Source of the DNA: Candidatus Helarchaeota archaeon
Lineage (GTDB): Archaea; Asgardarchaeota; Lokiarchaeia; Helarchaeales; RDOG01
Assembly (NCBI GenBank): GCA_019058315.1
Contig: JAHPZH010000002.1
Span: forward strand, 1,187,910-1,251,909
DNA length: 64,000 nucleotides
Direction: 5' to 3'
Shown here: positions 26,143 to 36,373 of the stretch, in pieces
Numbering within the stretch: the stretch's first letter is position 1
How the letters are laid out: every line of letters begins with the position of its first letter
The notes under the pieces: model-generated
Database searches by the model: none
The model's input: only the letters and a program-made list of their open reading frames with translations
What the model was told of the DNA's origin: nothing
Program-made: the position numbers and the translations under genes

Positions 26143-28461
26143 ATGAAATGCACAATTCATGTTAGCGGAATTGTCCAAGGTGTGGGGTTTAGACCTTTTA
26201 TTTATCGTCATGCTACTTTATTAAACCTATTAGGTTATGTATTAAATCTGGGAAATAGGGGAGTAAAGATTGAAGTTGAGGGGTCTAAAGAAAAAATAGA
26301 ACAATTTATAAAAGAAATAAAAGAAAATCATCCTCCAATAAGTAGAATCGATGATATAGAAATTCAATGGATAAAAGAAGAATCGGGATATAAAGAATTT
26401 AAAATACTAAAAAGTTTAAAATCATCTGGAGATTCGATTGTTTTACCACCAGATATTTCAATCTGTGATGATTGTTTAAATGACTTTAAAAATGAAAAAA
26501 ATTCTCGTTATTATCGATATCCTTTCATTGCATGTTCTATTTGTGGTCCAAGATATACAACAGTGACTGATTTACCATATGATCGACCATTTACTACAAT
26601 GATTGAATTTCCCTTCTGTAAAGATTGTAATATTGAGTATACCGACCCTAAATATCGGCGATACCACGCACAAACCTTTGCTTGCAATGTTTGTGGGCCT
26701 CATTTTAAACTTTACGATAAAAGTGGAACTATTATAGATGAAAAAGACCCATTTAAGAGAGTTGTAAATTTATTAAAAGAAAATTGTATTGTTGCACTAA
26801 TGGGAATTGGAGGAGTTCATTTAGTATCAAGAGCCATAGACGAAACTATATCAGAATTAAGGAGGAGAAAGAGAAAAAGAAAATATAAACCATTTGCTGT
26901 AATGTCCCCATCAATAGAAACCATTAAGACATTTGCATTAGTATCCCCCAAAGAAGAAGAATTATTAACCTCCTTTAGGAGACCAATCATTTTATTAGAA
27001 AAAAGCCCTAATTATTATTTATCACAAGAAATTTCCCCAGGTTTGACTAATATTGGGGTTTTTTTACCTTATTCTGGTATGCACTATCTTTTATTCGAAA
27101 ATAATGATTTCCCAGCTCTTATAATGACTAGTGGAAATATTTCTAATTTGCCGATGGCGACTGACCGTTTTAATGTATTGGAAGAATTGAAAGATATTGC
27201 TGATTATTTTTTATTGCATAATCGTAAGATTCATCAAAGAAGTGATGATTCAGTACTATTTGTACTAAATAATAAGGCAACGATTATTCGAAGATCCCGT
27301 GGTTTTGTACCCGAGCACATCGAACTTCCATTCTCTGCAGATGATATTAATCTCGTTGCTGTAGGACCAGAACTACATTCTACTGCATCGGTCTTAAAGA
27401 AGAACCGAATATATCCTTCACAACATATTGGAGATGTTAATAGTCTTGAAATTCTAGATTTTCTAGATGAATCAATCATACACTTAACTAATTTATTAAA
27501 AATGCAAAATATAGATGCATTTGTTTGTGATTATAACCCAGTCTTTCTATCCACTAAATTAGCACAAAAAAAAGCTAAAGAATATAGCGCCAGACTAATT
27601 CAAGTGCAACATCATCATGCTCACGCTGCTGCAATAATGGCGGAATATAAAATTAAACCTGACAATCAAATAATCGGAATGATTCTTGATGGAGTAGGGT
27701 ATGGAAAAGATGGAAAGGCATGGGGTGGCGAAATCTTTTTATCTAATTATGAAAATTTTGAGAGAATGGCTTATCTCGAATATCATCCAATGCCAGCCGG
27801 AGATCGATGTGTATATTATCCAGTTCGTATGTTATCTTCCATTTTATCTGAAAAATTAAGCACAGTAGAGATAAAAAATATAATTGAGAAAGAATATCTA
27901 GAAGGGCTACCCCATGGTAAAAATGAACTTGAGCTTTTATTGAAACAGATTAAATCAAAAACAAATCTAGCTTATACTTCAGGAACTGGCAGGATCCTTG
28001 ATGCTCTTGCCGCGTTATTAAAAATTTGTTTTGAACGAACTTATGAGGGCGAACCAGCTATAAGATTAGAACATTTTGCTAAATCAGGCAATCCAAAAGC
28101 GATTAAATTCAAAATCCCACTAAAAAATAATAAAGAAACAATTATTGAAACTTCAGATTTGATTTTACAAGCATTGGAGCATTATAAAAATGGGATTAAG
28201 CCTCAAGATATTGCCGCCTCTGCTCAATACTGCCTATCAAGCAAAATTGCTGAAATTGCAGTTAATTTGGCCAAAAAAGAACATATTAAACATGTTGGAT
28301 TAAGTGGAGGAGTAGCTTATAACAAAGCAATGACTGTTAATTTCAAAAAACGTATAGAGGAGCAAAATCTAGCTTTCTTACAACATGAGTTAATCCCGCC
28401 TGGGGATCCGGGGGTTAGTATCGGTCAAGCTATTATTGGAGCTCGCCTTTTAAAGATATAA
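26143..28461 (+). CDS. hypF: Carbamoyltransferase HypF
   Basis: HypF activates carbamoyl phosphate and transfers the carbamoyl group to the HypE C-terminal cysteine for cyanide synthesis. All domains are present in order: acylphosphatase (MKCTIHVSGIVQGVGFRPF), two zinc fingers formed by four CxxC pairs at residues about 107-185, a YrdC-like domain, and a Kae1-like domain with HHHAHAAAIMAEY and LSGGVAYN. At 772 residues it is full length. It converges with hypE; the two stops are almost adjacent. Confidence 0.97.
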   Translation: MKCTIHVSGIVQGVGFRPFIYRHATLLNLLGYVLNLGNRGVKIEVEGSKEKIEQFIKEIKENHPPISRIDDIEIQWIKEESGYKEFKILKSLKSSGDSIVLPPDISICDDCLNDFKNEKNSRYYRYPFIACSICGPRYTTVTDLPYDRPFTTMIEFPFCKDCNIEYTDPKYRRYHAQTFACNVCGPHFKLYDKSGTIIDEKDPFKRVVNLLKENCIVALMGIGGVHLVSRAIDETISELRRRKRKRKYKPFAVMSPSIETIKTFALVSPKEEELLTSFRRPIILLEKSPNYYLSQEISPGLTNIGVFLPYSGMHYLLFENNDFPALIMTSGNISNLPMATDRFNVLEELKDIADYFLLHNRKIHQRSDDSVLFVLNNKATIIRRSRGFVPEHIELPFSADDINLVAVGPELHSTASVLKKNRIYPSQHIGDVNSLEILDFLDESIIHLTNLLKMQNIDAFVCDYNPVFLSTKLAQKKAKEYSARLIQVQHHHAHAAAIMAEYKIKPDNQIIGMILDGVGYGKDGKAWGGEIFLSNYENFERMAYLEYHPMPAGDRCVYYPVRMLSSILSEKLSTVEIKNIIEKEYLEGLPHGKNELELLLKQIKSKTNLAYTSGTGRILDALAALLKICFERTYEGEPAIRLEHFAKSGNPKAIKFKIPLKNNKETIIETSDLILQALEHYKNGIKPQDIAASAQYCLSSKIAEIAVNLAKKEHIKHVGLSGGVAYNKAMTVNFKKRIEEQNLAFLQHELIPPGDPGVSIGQAIIGARLLKI

Positions 28462-28462
28462 T

Positions 28463-29500
28463 TCAACATACTCGAGGTATTGGTTCACCATATGGAACAT
28501 CTATAATTCGATGTCCACCAACTTCAGTTTTTAAAATCACATTTCCTGGTCGTTCTGCTTTTACTTCACCTATTATCGCCGCATTTTTTCCATATTTTGT
28601 GTTTTTAATTGCATTAAGTACTTTCTGTGCGTCTTCCGATGCGACTCCAATAAGGGCCTTTCCTTCACTTGTAATCTCGAAAGGATCCATTCCAAACATT
28701 TCACAAGCTGCGATAACTTCCTTTCTTATCGGTATTTTTTCCTCTTCTAGCCAAATACTCACTCTAGATTTCTTCGCAAATTCATTCATTGCTGCAGCAA
28801 CACCTCCTCTGGTAGGATCTTTCATAGCTGTGATTTTTCCTGCATTTATGGCTGCAGTGATGGTTTCTACTAAGGGTGCAGTATCTGATTTTAATGGAGT
28901 TTCAAATTTCATCCCTTCTCGTTTTGCTAGAATTGCGATACCATGATCGCCAATCGTTCCAGTTACGATTATTTTATTGCCTGGGCGGAGTCCTGAATCT
29001 AAAATTAATTTGTTTTTTTCAATAATACCCAGACCTGTAGTCGAGATTAATATTTGATCCAAATTTCCATGAGGAACTACCTTAACATCTCCAGCTATAA
29101 TCTTAACATTAGCCTCTTTTGCAGTTTCATTCATGGATTCTAAAACTTTTTTTAATTTTGATACTTCAAACCCTTCTTCCATTACTATTGTATCCGTTAT
29201 GGCTAAAGGACGTCCACCCATTACCAATACATCATTAACTGTACCCGAAATTGACAAACGACCTATATCACCACCTGGGTAGAATATTGGAGAAACTGCA
29301 TGAGCATCTGTAGTTAAGATTATTTCATAATCCTTCATTGGAATGGTTCCAGCATCATCTAATTCTTTAAGACCAATTCCATCTGGAACGTTTTTCTCTG
29401 TTATAATACCTGTAATGAATTCTATTAACTCTCCCATCACGGATCCTCCTGCACCGTGAGAAAGAGTAATTCTTTTATCCAATGGCATAGTAAAATTCAC
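28463..29500 (-). CDS. hypE: Hydrogenase maturation protein HypE
   Basis: This PurM-like ATPase dehydrates the thiocarboxamide on its C-terminal cysteine to thiocyanate. It has RITLSHGAGGSVMGELI at the start, the nucleotide-binding GGDIGRLSISGTVND and KDPTRGGVA motifs, and ends in PYGEPIPRVC with the required terminal cysteine. Its 345 residues are normal. It is the last of the maturation genes here; hypA, hypB and hypC must be elsewhere if present. Confidence 0.97.
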   Translation of the reverse strand: MNFTMPLDKRITLSHGAGGSVMGELIEFITGIITEKNVPDGIGLKELDDAGTIPMKDYEIILTTDAHAVSPIFYPGGDIGRLSISGTVNDVLVMGGRPLAITDTIVMEEGFEVSKLKKVLESMNETAKEANVKIIAGDVKVVPHGNLDQILISTTGLGIIEKNKLILDSGLRPGNKIIVTGTIGDHGIAILAKREGMKFETPLKSDTAPLVETITAAINAGKITAMKDPTRGGVAAAMNEFAKKSRVSIWLEEEKIPIRKEVIAACEMFGMDPFEITSEGKALIGVASEDAQKVLNAIKNTKYGKNAAIIGEVKAERPGNVILKTEVGGHRIIDVPYGEPIPRVC

Positions 29501-29545
29501 CTATTAATCTTCAAACCTCTAATCAATACATAAGTCAAATATTAT

Positions 29546-29854
29546 TTATATCAATTGAGAGGATTTTGAAAATACGAGATAAAAAAACCAAATTTGCGTA
29601 ATTGTAAAGAAAATAGCCCCGATTAAATTTAATGTATTTTCTTCTTGAACTTTTGATGGCATAAGTTTAAAGATTGATATATCTCTTGTTTCAGCCAAAA
29701 TATCATCAATTAGAAGAAAGATACCAATACCAAGGTATATAAAGGGCCATATTGGGATATCACGGTCAAATAAAAATAGAGATTCAATAATCAAAATCAC
29801 TCCTATCCAGAAGTGATGCAGAATATATTTTTTAAAGAAATTGATAATTGACAT
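29546..29854 (-). CDS. Small membrane protein
   Basis: This 102-residue protein has about three hydrophobic segments (FWIGVILIIESLFLF, PIWPFIYLGIGIFLLI, LIGAIFFTITQIWFFYLVF) and a charged loop between the second and third. No family is recognised. It lies between hypE and the AOR gene on the same strand. Confidence 0.6.
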   Translation of the reverse strand: MSIINFFKKYILHHFWIGVILIIESLFLFDRDIPIWPFIYLGIGIFLLIDDILAETRDISIFKLMPSKVQEENTLNLIGAIFFTITQIWFFYLVFSKSSQLI

Positions 29855-29890
29855 TAAAATTAAATCTATGTAAATTAAAAAAATAAGAAA

Positions 29891-31660
29891 TTAAAGCCAT
29901 TCAGGTTTATCTAGATCAAGTTTCGAAAGTAATCTGTCCGTAGGAATTCCATCTATACTCCAGTTTCGACGCCTATAGTATGCTTCTAACTCCTCATCAA
30001 AATTTTTATTTTTTTCTAAAAATCTAGGCTGAATTGCATCATCTTTTCTTGATAATCCCGCCTCACGAATGCCATATAGTCTTTGGAGTGTAAATATTTT
30101 CTCACCAAGCATCCTAATTTCAATTGCTGAAAAATCCCATCCAGTTATTGCATTTAATATATCAATGATATCAGTAACGGTCATAAATCCTTGTGGCGCA
30201 ACACCAAATTTACATAATATTAAAGAATCGACAATAACGTTCCAATCTTGGTGTGTTTTTATAACATGTGCTTTGCTAGTTGTAATTTCTTGACCAAATT
30301 CTTTTATTGGCATAAATCTCGTAAAATGTGGTTGTCCTTGAAGGTGGTCCGCACCTCTTGAGCTTGTTGCATAAGCAAGATCCATTCCTAATCTCGGATC
30401 ATGTTGTGGAAGTTCTAATCCCTTTACATTCATTGCAAAATCTTTTGCTTTTCCTCCAATTTTTTCTGCTGCCTCTCTAATACCATTTGCTAAAGTGTCT
30501 CCTAATCCTTGCTTTTGAGCTATTTGCTTAAGTAAAGCAATTGCTTTTTTAGAGTCGCCCCATTTGAGTTCTTCAGAAATTAAACCCTCTTGATAGCATT
30601 CCATTGCAAAAGCTATAAGTCCTCCGCTTGAAATTGTATCTATTCCATAATCATTACATAACCAGTTTAACTCAATTAAATCTTCTAGATTTGAATTTAA
30701 TAGCATAGTACCTAGTGCACACATAGTTTCATATTCCGGACCGTGAACTAGTTCATCCCCTTTTCTTATAGTCCTCCCACATCCTATAATGCATCTATGA
30801 CAATAATATTGTTTTTCAAAATATTTTTTCCGCATCTCTTGAGCACTAATTTTTACATGATCTGCCCACCATCTGCTTTGCCAGTTTTGTATTCCTATAT
30901 TCATCATTAAGTGGGCTATCCCAAACATAGCACCAGTACCAAATTTCTTATAATTATCTATTAATATTTGATTGATGAAATCCTTGGATCTATCTGATGT
31001 TCTTTTAGTAAGCTCTTTAAGCTTTTCTGGATCATTTACTTCTGTTTTTTTATCTCCCTTTACCGTGATGATCTTCAGTTTTTTGGAGCCCATAACCGCT
31101 CCCATACCGGTCCGTCCCGCACTTCGTTCATCATTATCTATTATACTTGCAACTTTTACTAGATTTTCGCCAGCAGGTCCGATGGCGACAAATCTCTTGT
31201 CAATGTTCTTTTTTAAATGATAAATACCCTTACCCCAGTAATCTGAAGCATTGAGTAATTCAATATTTTCATTTTCAATTTTTATGTGTGTAGGTTTTTT
31301 CGCAATTCCTGAAATAATAATTCCATCAAAACCTGCTTTTTTTAATTCTGAACCCCAAAAACCGCCACAGCTAGCGAATCCCATTATTCCAGTTGCTGGC
31401 GATTTGGAAATAACTTCATAACGACCACTCATTACGGTATTTCCTGTAAGAGGACCTGTCATAAAAACTATTATGTTATCTGGACCTAAAGCATCACAAT
31501 TTCGAGGAGTTGAATCATATAGAATTTTTGTACCGACCCCTAATCCACCGATATAAGACTTTAAATCCTCTGATAATGCTTCCTGTTTTATTGATTCTTC
31601 GCTTAGGTTAATCCTTATTATTTTTCCTGCATAACCGTCCGACTTGCTCATTTCAATCAC
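29891..31660 (-). CDS. aor: Aldehyde:ferredoxin oxidoreductase, tungstopterin type
   Basis: This 589-residue AOR-family protein oxidizes aldehydes to acids and reduces ferredoxin. It has the N-terminal domain YAGKIIRINLSEESI, pterin-binding glycines, the 4Fe-4S ligands CHRCIIGC near residue 290 and the distal cysteine in DSLILCKFGV. The start could be MIEMSKSDG or the MSKSDG four residues later. It follows an SDR gene by 6 bp on the same strand, so the two form an operon. Tungsten use is inferred from the family. Confidence 0.94.
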   Translation of the reverse strand: MIEMSKSDGYAGKIIRINLSEESIKQEALSEDLKSYIGGLGVGTKILYDSTPRNCDALGPDNIIVFMTGPLTGNTVMSGRYEVISKSPATGIMGFASCGGFWGSELKKAGFDGIIISGIAKKPTHIKIENENIELLNASDYWGKGIYHLKKNIDKRFVAIGPAGENLVKVASIIDNDERSAGRTGMGAVMGSKKLKIITVKGDKKTEVNDPEKLKELTKRTSDRSKDFINQILIDNYKKFGTGAMFGIAHLMMNIGIQNWQSRWWADHVKISAQEMRKKYFEKQYYCHRCIIGCGRTIRKGDELVHGPEYETMCALGTMLLNSNLEDLIELNWLCNDYGIDTISSGGLIAFAMECYQEGLISEELKWGDSKKAIALLKQIAQKQGLGDTLANGIREAAEKIGGKAKDFAMNVKGLELPQHDPRLGMDLAYATSSRGADHLQGQPHFTRFMPIKEFGQEITTSKAHVIKTHQDWNVIVDSLILCKFGVAPQGFMTVTDIIDILNAITGWDFSAIEIRMLGEKIFTLQRLYGIREAGLSRKDDAIQPRFLEKNKNFDEELEAYYRRRNWSIDGIPTDRLLSKLDLDKPEWL

Positions 31661-31666
31661 ATGGAA

Positions 31667-32818
31667 CTAAAAGAGTCCAGATAAATAATCATATAAGAAT
31701 TCCATTATATCGGGAAGCTCATATTTCTTCTTAATTATTCCGTTTTCTATCCAATACTTGATTACTTTAGGTATTTCAAAGAAAGGATTTATTTCTGGAT
31801 ACCAACCATTTGGGAAATAGGTGGTTGATTTTTCCAAGATTCGCCACTGATTTGCGTTTTTCTTTGTAATTTCTTTAGCTTTTTGGTTCGAAAAACGATG
31901 ATGAGTCATCATATAAGAAGGATCCATTGGCATTTCAAATCCGCCCATCTCAATTCCCATTTCCTCCATCATAGTACCCACTGGTTCCATTCCTTCTAAT
32001 GATGGCATATTTTCCATAAGTCTGTCAACTTGTCTCATCATATTCTTTATAAAATCTTTACCTATTGAACGCTTAGGATTATAGAATCTACCATGAGTTT
32101 CTTGAGCGGTTAAATCTGCCAGATCACGCATTGTAACAGGATAATCATCAGATACAATGTATGATTGCCCAAATTCTCCACGTTCCATTAATAATAATGT
32201 TGCAGGCGCAATATCGAGAGGATGGACCAAATTTAATTTAAAAGATCCCTTCTCAACTTGAACAAATAGAATACCCATCGCCGCTATCTCGACAATTTCT
32301 TTGAACATATATCGATTTCTCTCATCATAAATTAAAGCGGGTTCTATAATTATCGATTTATTTGGAAGTTTTTTTAATGTTAAGTCAAATTCTTCTGCTT
32401 TAGTTCTAGTATAAGAATCTTCAAGAACTCGGGGTTTTTCTTCAGTTATTGCAACATCATCTTCCGTTCCACCATGAAGTGCAGCTGTTGCGATAGTAAC
32501 CCAAACCTTGACTTTATCTCCTAATAAATTAATTAGATTTTCAGTTCCTTCTATATGAACTTTCTTATGAAGTTCTGTTGCAGTTATGTCTATAACACCA
32601 GCACAATGAATAACTCCATCAAGATCAATTTCTCCTAATGGTTTAATGGATTCCTTATCTGAAATATCTGCCTTTATGAATTTTTTATCTGGATAATCTG
32701 GCTCACGAATATCTGTATGATATACATCATAACCCCATTCACGTCCAATTTTTACAAGTGCCGCACCAAACGAACCTGCGCTACCAGTTACCAATATAGT
32801 TTTTCCCAATAATATCAT
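31667..32818 (-). CDS. Extended SDR (NAD-dependent epimerase/3-beta-HSD-like)
   Basis: This has an N-terminal Rossmann fold, KTILVTGSAGSFGAALVKIG, and the catalytic Tyr and Lys in DSYTRTKAEEF. Residues 230-320 are an unusual methionine-rich insertion (MMRQVDRLMENM, GTMMEEMGIEMGG). At 383 residues it is longer than classic SDRs. It is transcribed first in an operon with the AOR and may act on an aldehyde, alcohol or lipid head group. The 276-bp AT-rich region upstream holds no other gene I can support. Confidence 0.85.
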   Translation of the reverse strand: MILLGKTILVTGSAGSFGAALVKIGREWGYDVYHTDIREPDYPDKKFIKADISDKESIKPLGEIDLDGVIHCAGVIDITATELHKKVHIEGTENLINLLGDKVKVWVTIATAALHGGTEDDVAITEEKPRVLEDSYTRTKAEEFDLTLKKLPNKSIIIEPALIYDERNRYMFKEIVEIAAMGILFVQVEKGSFKLNLVHPLDIAPATLLLMERGEFGQSYIVSDDYPVTMRDLADLTAQETHGRFYNPKRSIGKDFIKNMMRQVDRLMENMPSLEGMEPVGTMMEEMGIEMGGFEMPMDPSYMMTHHRFSNQKAKEITKKNANQWRILEKSTTYFPNGWYPEINPFFEIPKVIKYWIENGIIKKKYELPDIMEFLYDYLSGLF

Positions 32819-33094
32819 CTCACTTTAAATTTCTAAATATTCTATTATTTCTTTAAAATCAAATTAAATTTCATTAGAATTAGTATAAAAACTATTATTA
32901 TATTATATTTTACAAATAAAAATTATTTTATAAATTAAAAATATTTGTGAATCATTTTTCTAACTGTGTGAAGAATAAGTATCTTTTTACAAGAAAATTC
33001 TGATTTTTAATAAAAAAAGGAAAAAATAAATTATTGTGCTTCTTTCTTCTTATATTGACTATGTATGTTGCATTTACCTTTATTATTTCACTTA

Positions 33095-34723
33095 TTACCC
33101 CATGATAATTAATAGCAATATTAATAATAGTATAAAATTCCAATCTATTCCATCATCAGAAGGAACCGTATTATCAAATGTAACCTGTGAAGTAGAATTG
33201 TAAAAATTCGGACAGCCAGCATATGATACTTTGATTGGTATTAATGTATTGGGTAATGATGTTAAGTTATAGCTAATATAAGCCATTCCGTTAATGTCAG
33301 TATTATTGGACCCTAATGGATTCCAAGCTCCTCCGTAATATGCCTCAAATTGCAAAGTAACATTATATAGACTCCAATCATCTTGTTCTTTTATTTCTGC
33401 CATTATAGTCTCATTAGCTGTGGGATTTATTCCAAGAGGCAAGATGGTTATATTCGTAGGCTCCCTACAATTTTGTAGTGTAGGATCTCCAAATAGATTC
33501 GTTCCTTCGGTATAATTTTCCCATTGTTGCATCCAATTATTTCCCATCCACTGCCAATATGTTGGAAAAGGTTCTCTAAAACCTGTCGGATAGTTACTGG
33601 TTTTATAGCCTCTTAAATGCATTTCTCTCCATGCATCACCAATTGAATCTCCGCCCGAAAGATCCAAATAGAAGTCGTGTGTTCCATACCAAAATCCTCC
33701 TTCTCTTGCACATGAAATCGAAACTTGTCCATTTGTATTGCCGAATATGTACCATCCCCCAAGATAATTTAGGTAAGTAAAATTTCCAGCCTTGCAATTG
33801 TAAAGATTGAAAAATTCCGCATTTTTTTGAGTATTATTTATCTCCGACCAAGTAATCGTGAGTAGAGAAGGCTTAATTTGATGTGCATCTGGCCAACTAT
33901 GCACACAACCCCAAAACCATTCATAATCTAAAGTGAGGTTTGCAAGGTAGTTAGGTTTATCAGTTAGCGGAGGGATTATAGTATTGTTAAATAGAGTGCG
34001 ATTTGCAATAGGATATAACTCACCAAGGCAAGCATCAAGTTGAAATGAATAAGGAAATACTGCCCAATCATCATCCATCCATAAAAGTCCTCTTTGAGCT
34101 CCTCTAGAACCCACATTTCTTATTAAATGATTTCTGGCAAAATAATCTATATATAAGTTAACTTCATTTACTAATTTACTTGCATCTATCCTAGAAACCC
34201 AAATTTCGGGTCCCTTATTACTTGCCGTCGTATTTAAAGTATCTGCTGTGTTATTTCCGTCGAGATCTTGGAAATCACCGTCTAGATCCATATAATAATA
34301 ATCCCATGGGAATCTAAACCATTTTGGACCTGGACATAGATATACATGCTCATAGAAAAATGCCGGTACACTTCCAACTAAAATTGCACCTCTAAGTCCG
34401 ATATTTTGATAAGTATTATTGAGAAAATTTCGGACTTGAGAATGATTCCAGGAATTGGGAAATACTTTTAAAGACACGTTGCATTTAAGACCCGTTTTTA
34501 TGTCTTGCATAAATGTTAATAATTCGTTATAAATTGAATTATTTAATGTTGTATTTACTAGAATCATCACAGTATTGTCAGATATACCACCTTGACTCGT
34601 AGTTAAGTCTGAATTATCGTTTGTTTTTGGAATAGAGGAATATAATTGTATACTTTCTATATTCAACAGTGGAAGTAAAGTCATTGAAATCAGTAAGAAC
34701 GAAATGAGATATTTTCTATTCAT
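33095..34723 (-). CDS. Secreted, membrane-anchored peptidase C25-like protein
   Basis: Residues 1-29 form a signal peptide. The central domain resembles the gingipain/caspase fold: a putative catalytic His in WGCVHSWPDAH (H275) and Cys in LYNCKAGNF (C310). A calcium-loop-like DLDGDFQDLDGNNTAD lies near residue 146. An Ig-like domain follows (about 420-520). The protein ends in a hydrophobic anchor (FILLLILLLIIMG). It should sit on the outer face of the cell membrane. The protease call depends on the H/C placement. Confidence 0.7.
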   Translation of the reverse strand: MNRKYLISFLLISMTLLPLLNIESIQLYSSIPKTNDNSDLTTSQGGISDNTVMILVNTTLNNSIYNELLTFMQDIKTGLKCNVSLKVFPNSWNHSQVRNFLNNTYQNIGLRGAILVGSVPAFFYEHVYLCPGPKWFRFPWDYYYMDLDGDFQDLDGNNTADTLNTTASNKGPEIWVSRIDASKLVNEVNLYIDYFARNHLIRNVGSRGAQRGLLWMDDDWAVFPYSFQLDACLGELYPIANRTLFNNTIIPPLTDKPNYLANLTLDYEWFWGCVHSWPDAHQIKPSLLTITWSEINNTQKNAEFFNLYNCKAGNFTYLNYLGGWYIFGNTNGQVSISCAREGGFWYGTHDFYLDLSGGDSIGDAWREMHLRGYKTSNYPTGFREPFPTYWQWMGNNWMQQWENYTEGTNLFGDPTLQNCREPTNITILPLGINPTANETIMAEIKEQDDWSLYNVTLQFEAYYGGAWNPLGSNNTDINGMAYISYNLTSLPNTLIPIKVSYAGCPNFYNSTSQVTFDNTVPSDDGIDWNFILLLILLLIIMG

Positions 34724-34905
34724 AGATTTGTCTCCAAACTATTTAGAATACAATATATAATCGGTAGCTATATTAATGTTTCAATAGTTAAAAAATCTTC
34801 AAAGAAATAAAGTCTTAGAGAAAAATATAATGCCTTTTTAAAAATAGAAACAAAATATAATTGCAGAAAAACTAATTAAAATAAATTTGGCTAAAAATAA
34901 GATAA

Positions 34906-36048
34906 TTATCTTGTTATTATTAGGTTATCTAATTCTTCTAACATTTTTTTTATTTTAGGTTTTTCAAAATGTTTTCTGGCTGGCTCTAGAAGTGCGATTA
35001 ATTTATTTACGACTGCATTTTTTAAATCCATAGGATGTAATTGTTTCTCTAGAAACGCTTTTTCCAATTCGTCATAAGAATAATAAGTTATATCTCCACC
35101 AAATTTTTCAGGTCTTTCAATTAAAAGTTCTGATTTTTTCTCTCTGAAAATCAAGCGTTTAACCCAATCTAAAATTGGATTAAATTCTATTTCACCTTCT
35201 GGACAAAATGCGTTTTTGATTTTCCTTTTTATTTCTTTTGGTGAATCGTGTATAAATATACATGTATCGGGTTTAGATTTGCTCATTTTTAAAGAAGACC
35301 ATAATTCTTGTACCTGATCTTTGGGTATAGGCCAGATAGGTGGTTTTCCAAGACCAAGTATTAAAGGATGATGAACCGCTATAGGTTTTATTTTATTACC
35401 TTCCTCATCCATAAGTGGTTTTAATTTTAATTTTAAGGCTACCTCTCTAGCAATAACTTGTGCTTTTCTTTGGTCCGAACCAGCGTGAGGTAAAGAAACT
35501 CCTTGAATAAAAATGTCGGCTACTTGCATGGGTGGATAAAGTAATTTGGCGAAATCTAAAGAACCTCCTTCCTTTCTACCCATGATTGTAATAGATCTTT
35601 TAATCCTTGCAAGGGTTGTATTTTTACTAATTTCAATCATAGTTGCCCAAAAATCATCATTATTATGATATAATTCGGATCCTAATACAAATTTTAATTT
35701 ATCAGGATTTCCGCCTAAACATTCTAAGCTGGCTTTCATTCCCTCTTTAAAATAACCAACCCCGACTCTCTTTATTGTTTCCATATCTCCTCCAAGTTTA
35801 TCATTAATCCAACTATGCCAGTCTGCAAGAAAAATAGATACATCTACACCTGCATCCATAAAATCTTTAATTTTGTTCATACACATTATTCCAGTCCCTA
35901 AATGTATTTTTCCAGAGATTTCAAAGCCAATATAATGTTTAAAATGATGACCGGCATCTAAGAGAATTTTTAAATCTTTTTCAGTCAAAACTTCTTCAGT
36001 ATTCCTCGTAATTAGATCAAATTTTTTTTGCACATCCAATTTTATCAT
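34906..36048 (-). CDS. tyrS: Tyrosyl-tRNA synthetase, archaeal type
   Basis: This class I synthetase has HIGH-like GKIHLGTG near residue 46, LADWHSWIND, and KMSKSKP near residue 253. The start LITRNTEEVLTEKDL and the YIGFE segment are those of archaeal/eukaryotic TyrRS rather than TrpRS. Its 380 residues are slightly long for archaeal TyrRS, and there is no EMAP domain. It is the third gene of a minus-strand run after a longin protein and a zinc ribbon. Confidence 0.93.
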   Translation of the reverse strand: MIKLDVQKKFDLITRNTEEVLTEKDLKILLDAGHHFKHYIGFEISGKIHLGTGIMCMNKIKDFMDAGVDVSIFLADWHSWINDKLGGDMETIKRVGVGYFKEGMKASLECLGGNPDKLKFVLGSELYHNNDDFWATMIEISKNTTLARIKRSITIMGRKEGGSLDFAKLLYPPMQVADIFIQGVSLPHAGSDQRKAQVIAREVALKLKLKPLMDEEGNKIKPIAVHHPLILGLGKPPIWPIPKDQVQELWSSLKMSKSKPDTCIFIHDSPKEIKRKIKNAFCPEGEIEFNPILDWVKRLIFREKKSELLIERPEKFGGDITYYSYDELEKAFLEKQLHPMDLKNAVVNKLIALLEPARKHFEKPKIKKMLEELDNLIITR

Positions 36049-36133
36049 CCCTTATAGCTTTATGAAATACAAAATTTATTCCTAGTATTATATTTCCAAT
36101 TTTCTAGGATATAATATAAGTATTTATAGAAGA

Positions 36134-36319
36134 TTAAATAATTGTATAAAAATCTGGCTTATCATGAGATATTTCCCATTCATATCCACAATATGCACAT
36201 TGAATTCTTCTTTTTTGTTGATTTTGCTCTAAGATTATTAAATTAGGTGGAGTTAAATATTTTGCACAATTAGGACATTGAACTGGTCCTCTTTCAATTG
36301 GAAAAATTACTCGTGCCAT
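36134..36319 (-). CDS. Small zinc-ribbon protein
   Basis: This 61-residue protein has two CxxC knuckles, VQCPNCAKYL and IQCAYCGYEW, spaced as in a rubredoxin-like zinc ribbon. It is just upstream of tyrS and may be co-transcribed. It could bind RNA or protein; no specific function is readable. Confidence 0.7.
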   Translation of the reverse strand: MARVIFPIERGPVQCPNCAKYLTPPNLIILEQNQQKRRIQCAYCGYEWEISHDKPDFYTII

Positions 36320-36373
36320 AATATCACTTAAAAAAATAATAGTTAAAAGTTTTGGAAAAATTAAAAATAGATA

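Noticed and set aside
32952-33143. 63-aa minus-strand ORF
   Set aside because: It overlaps the C-terminus of the C25-like gene in another frame, has no ribosome site and no domain features.
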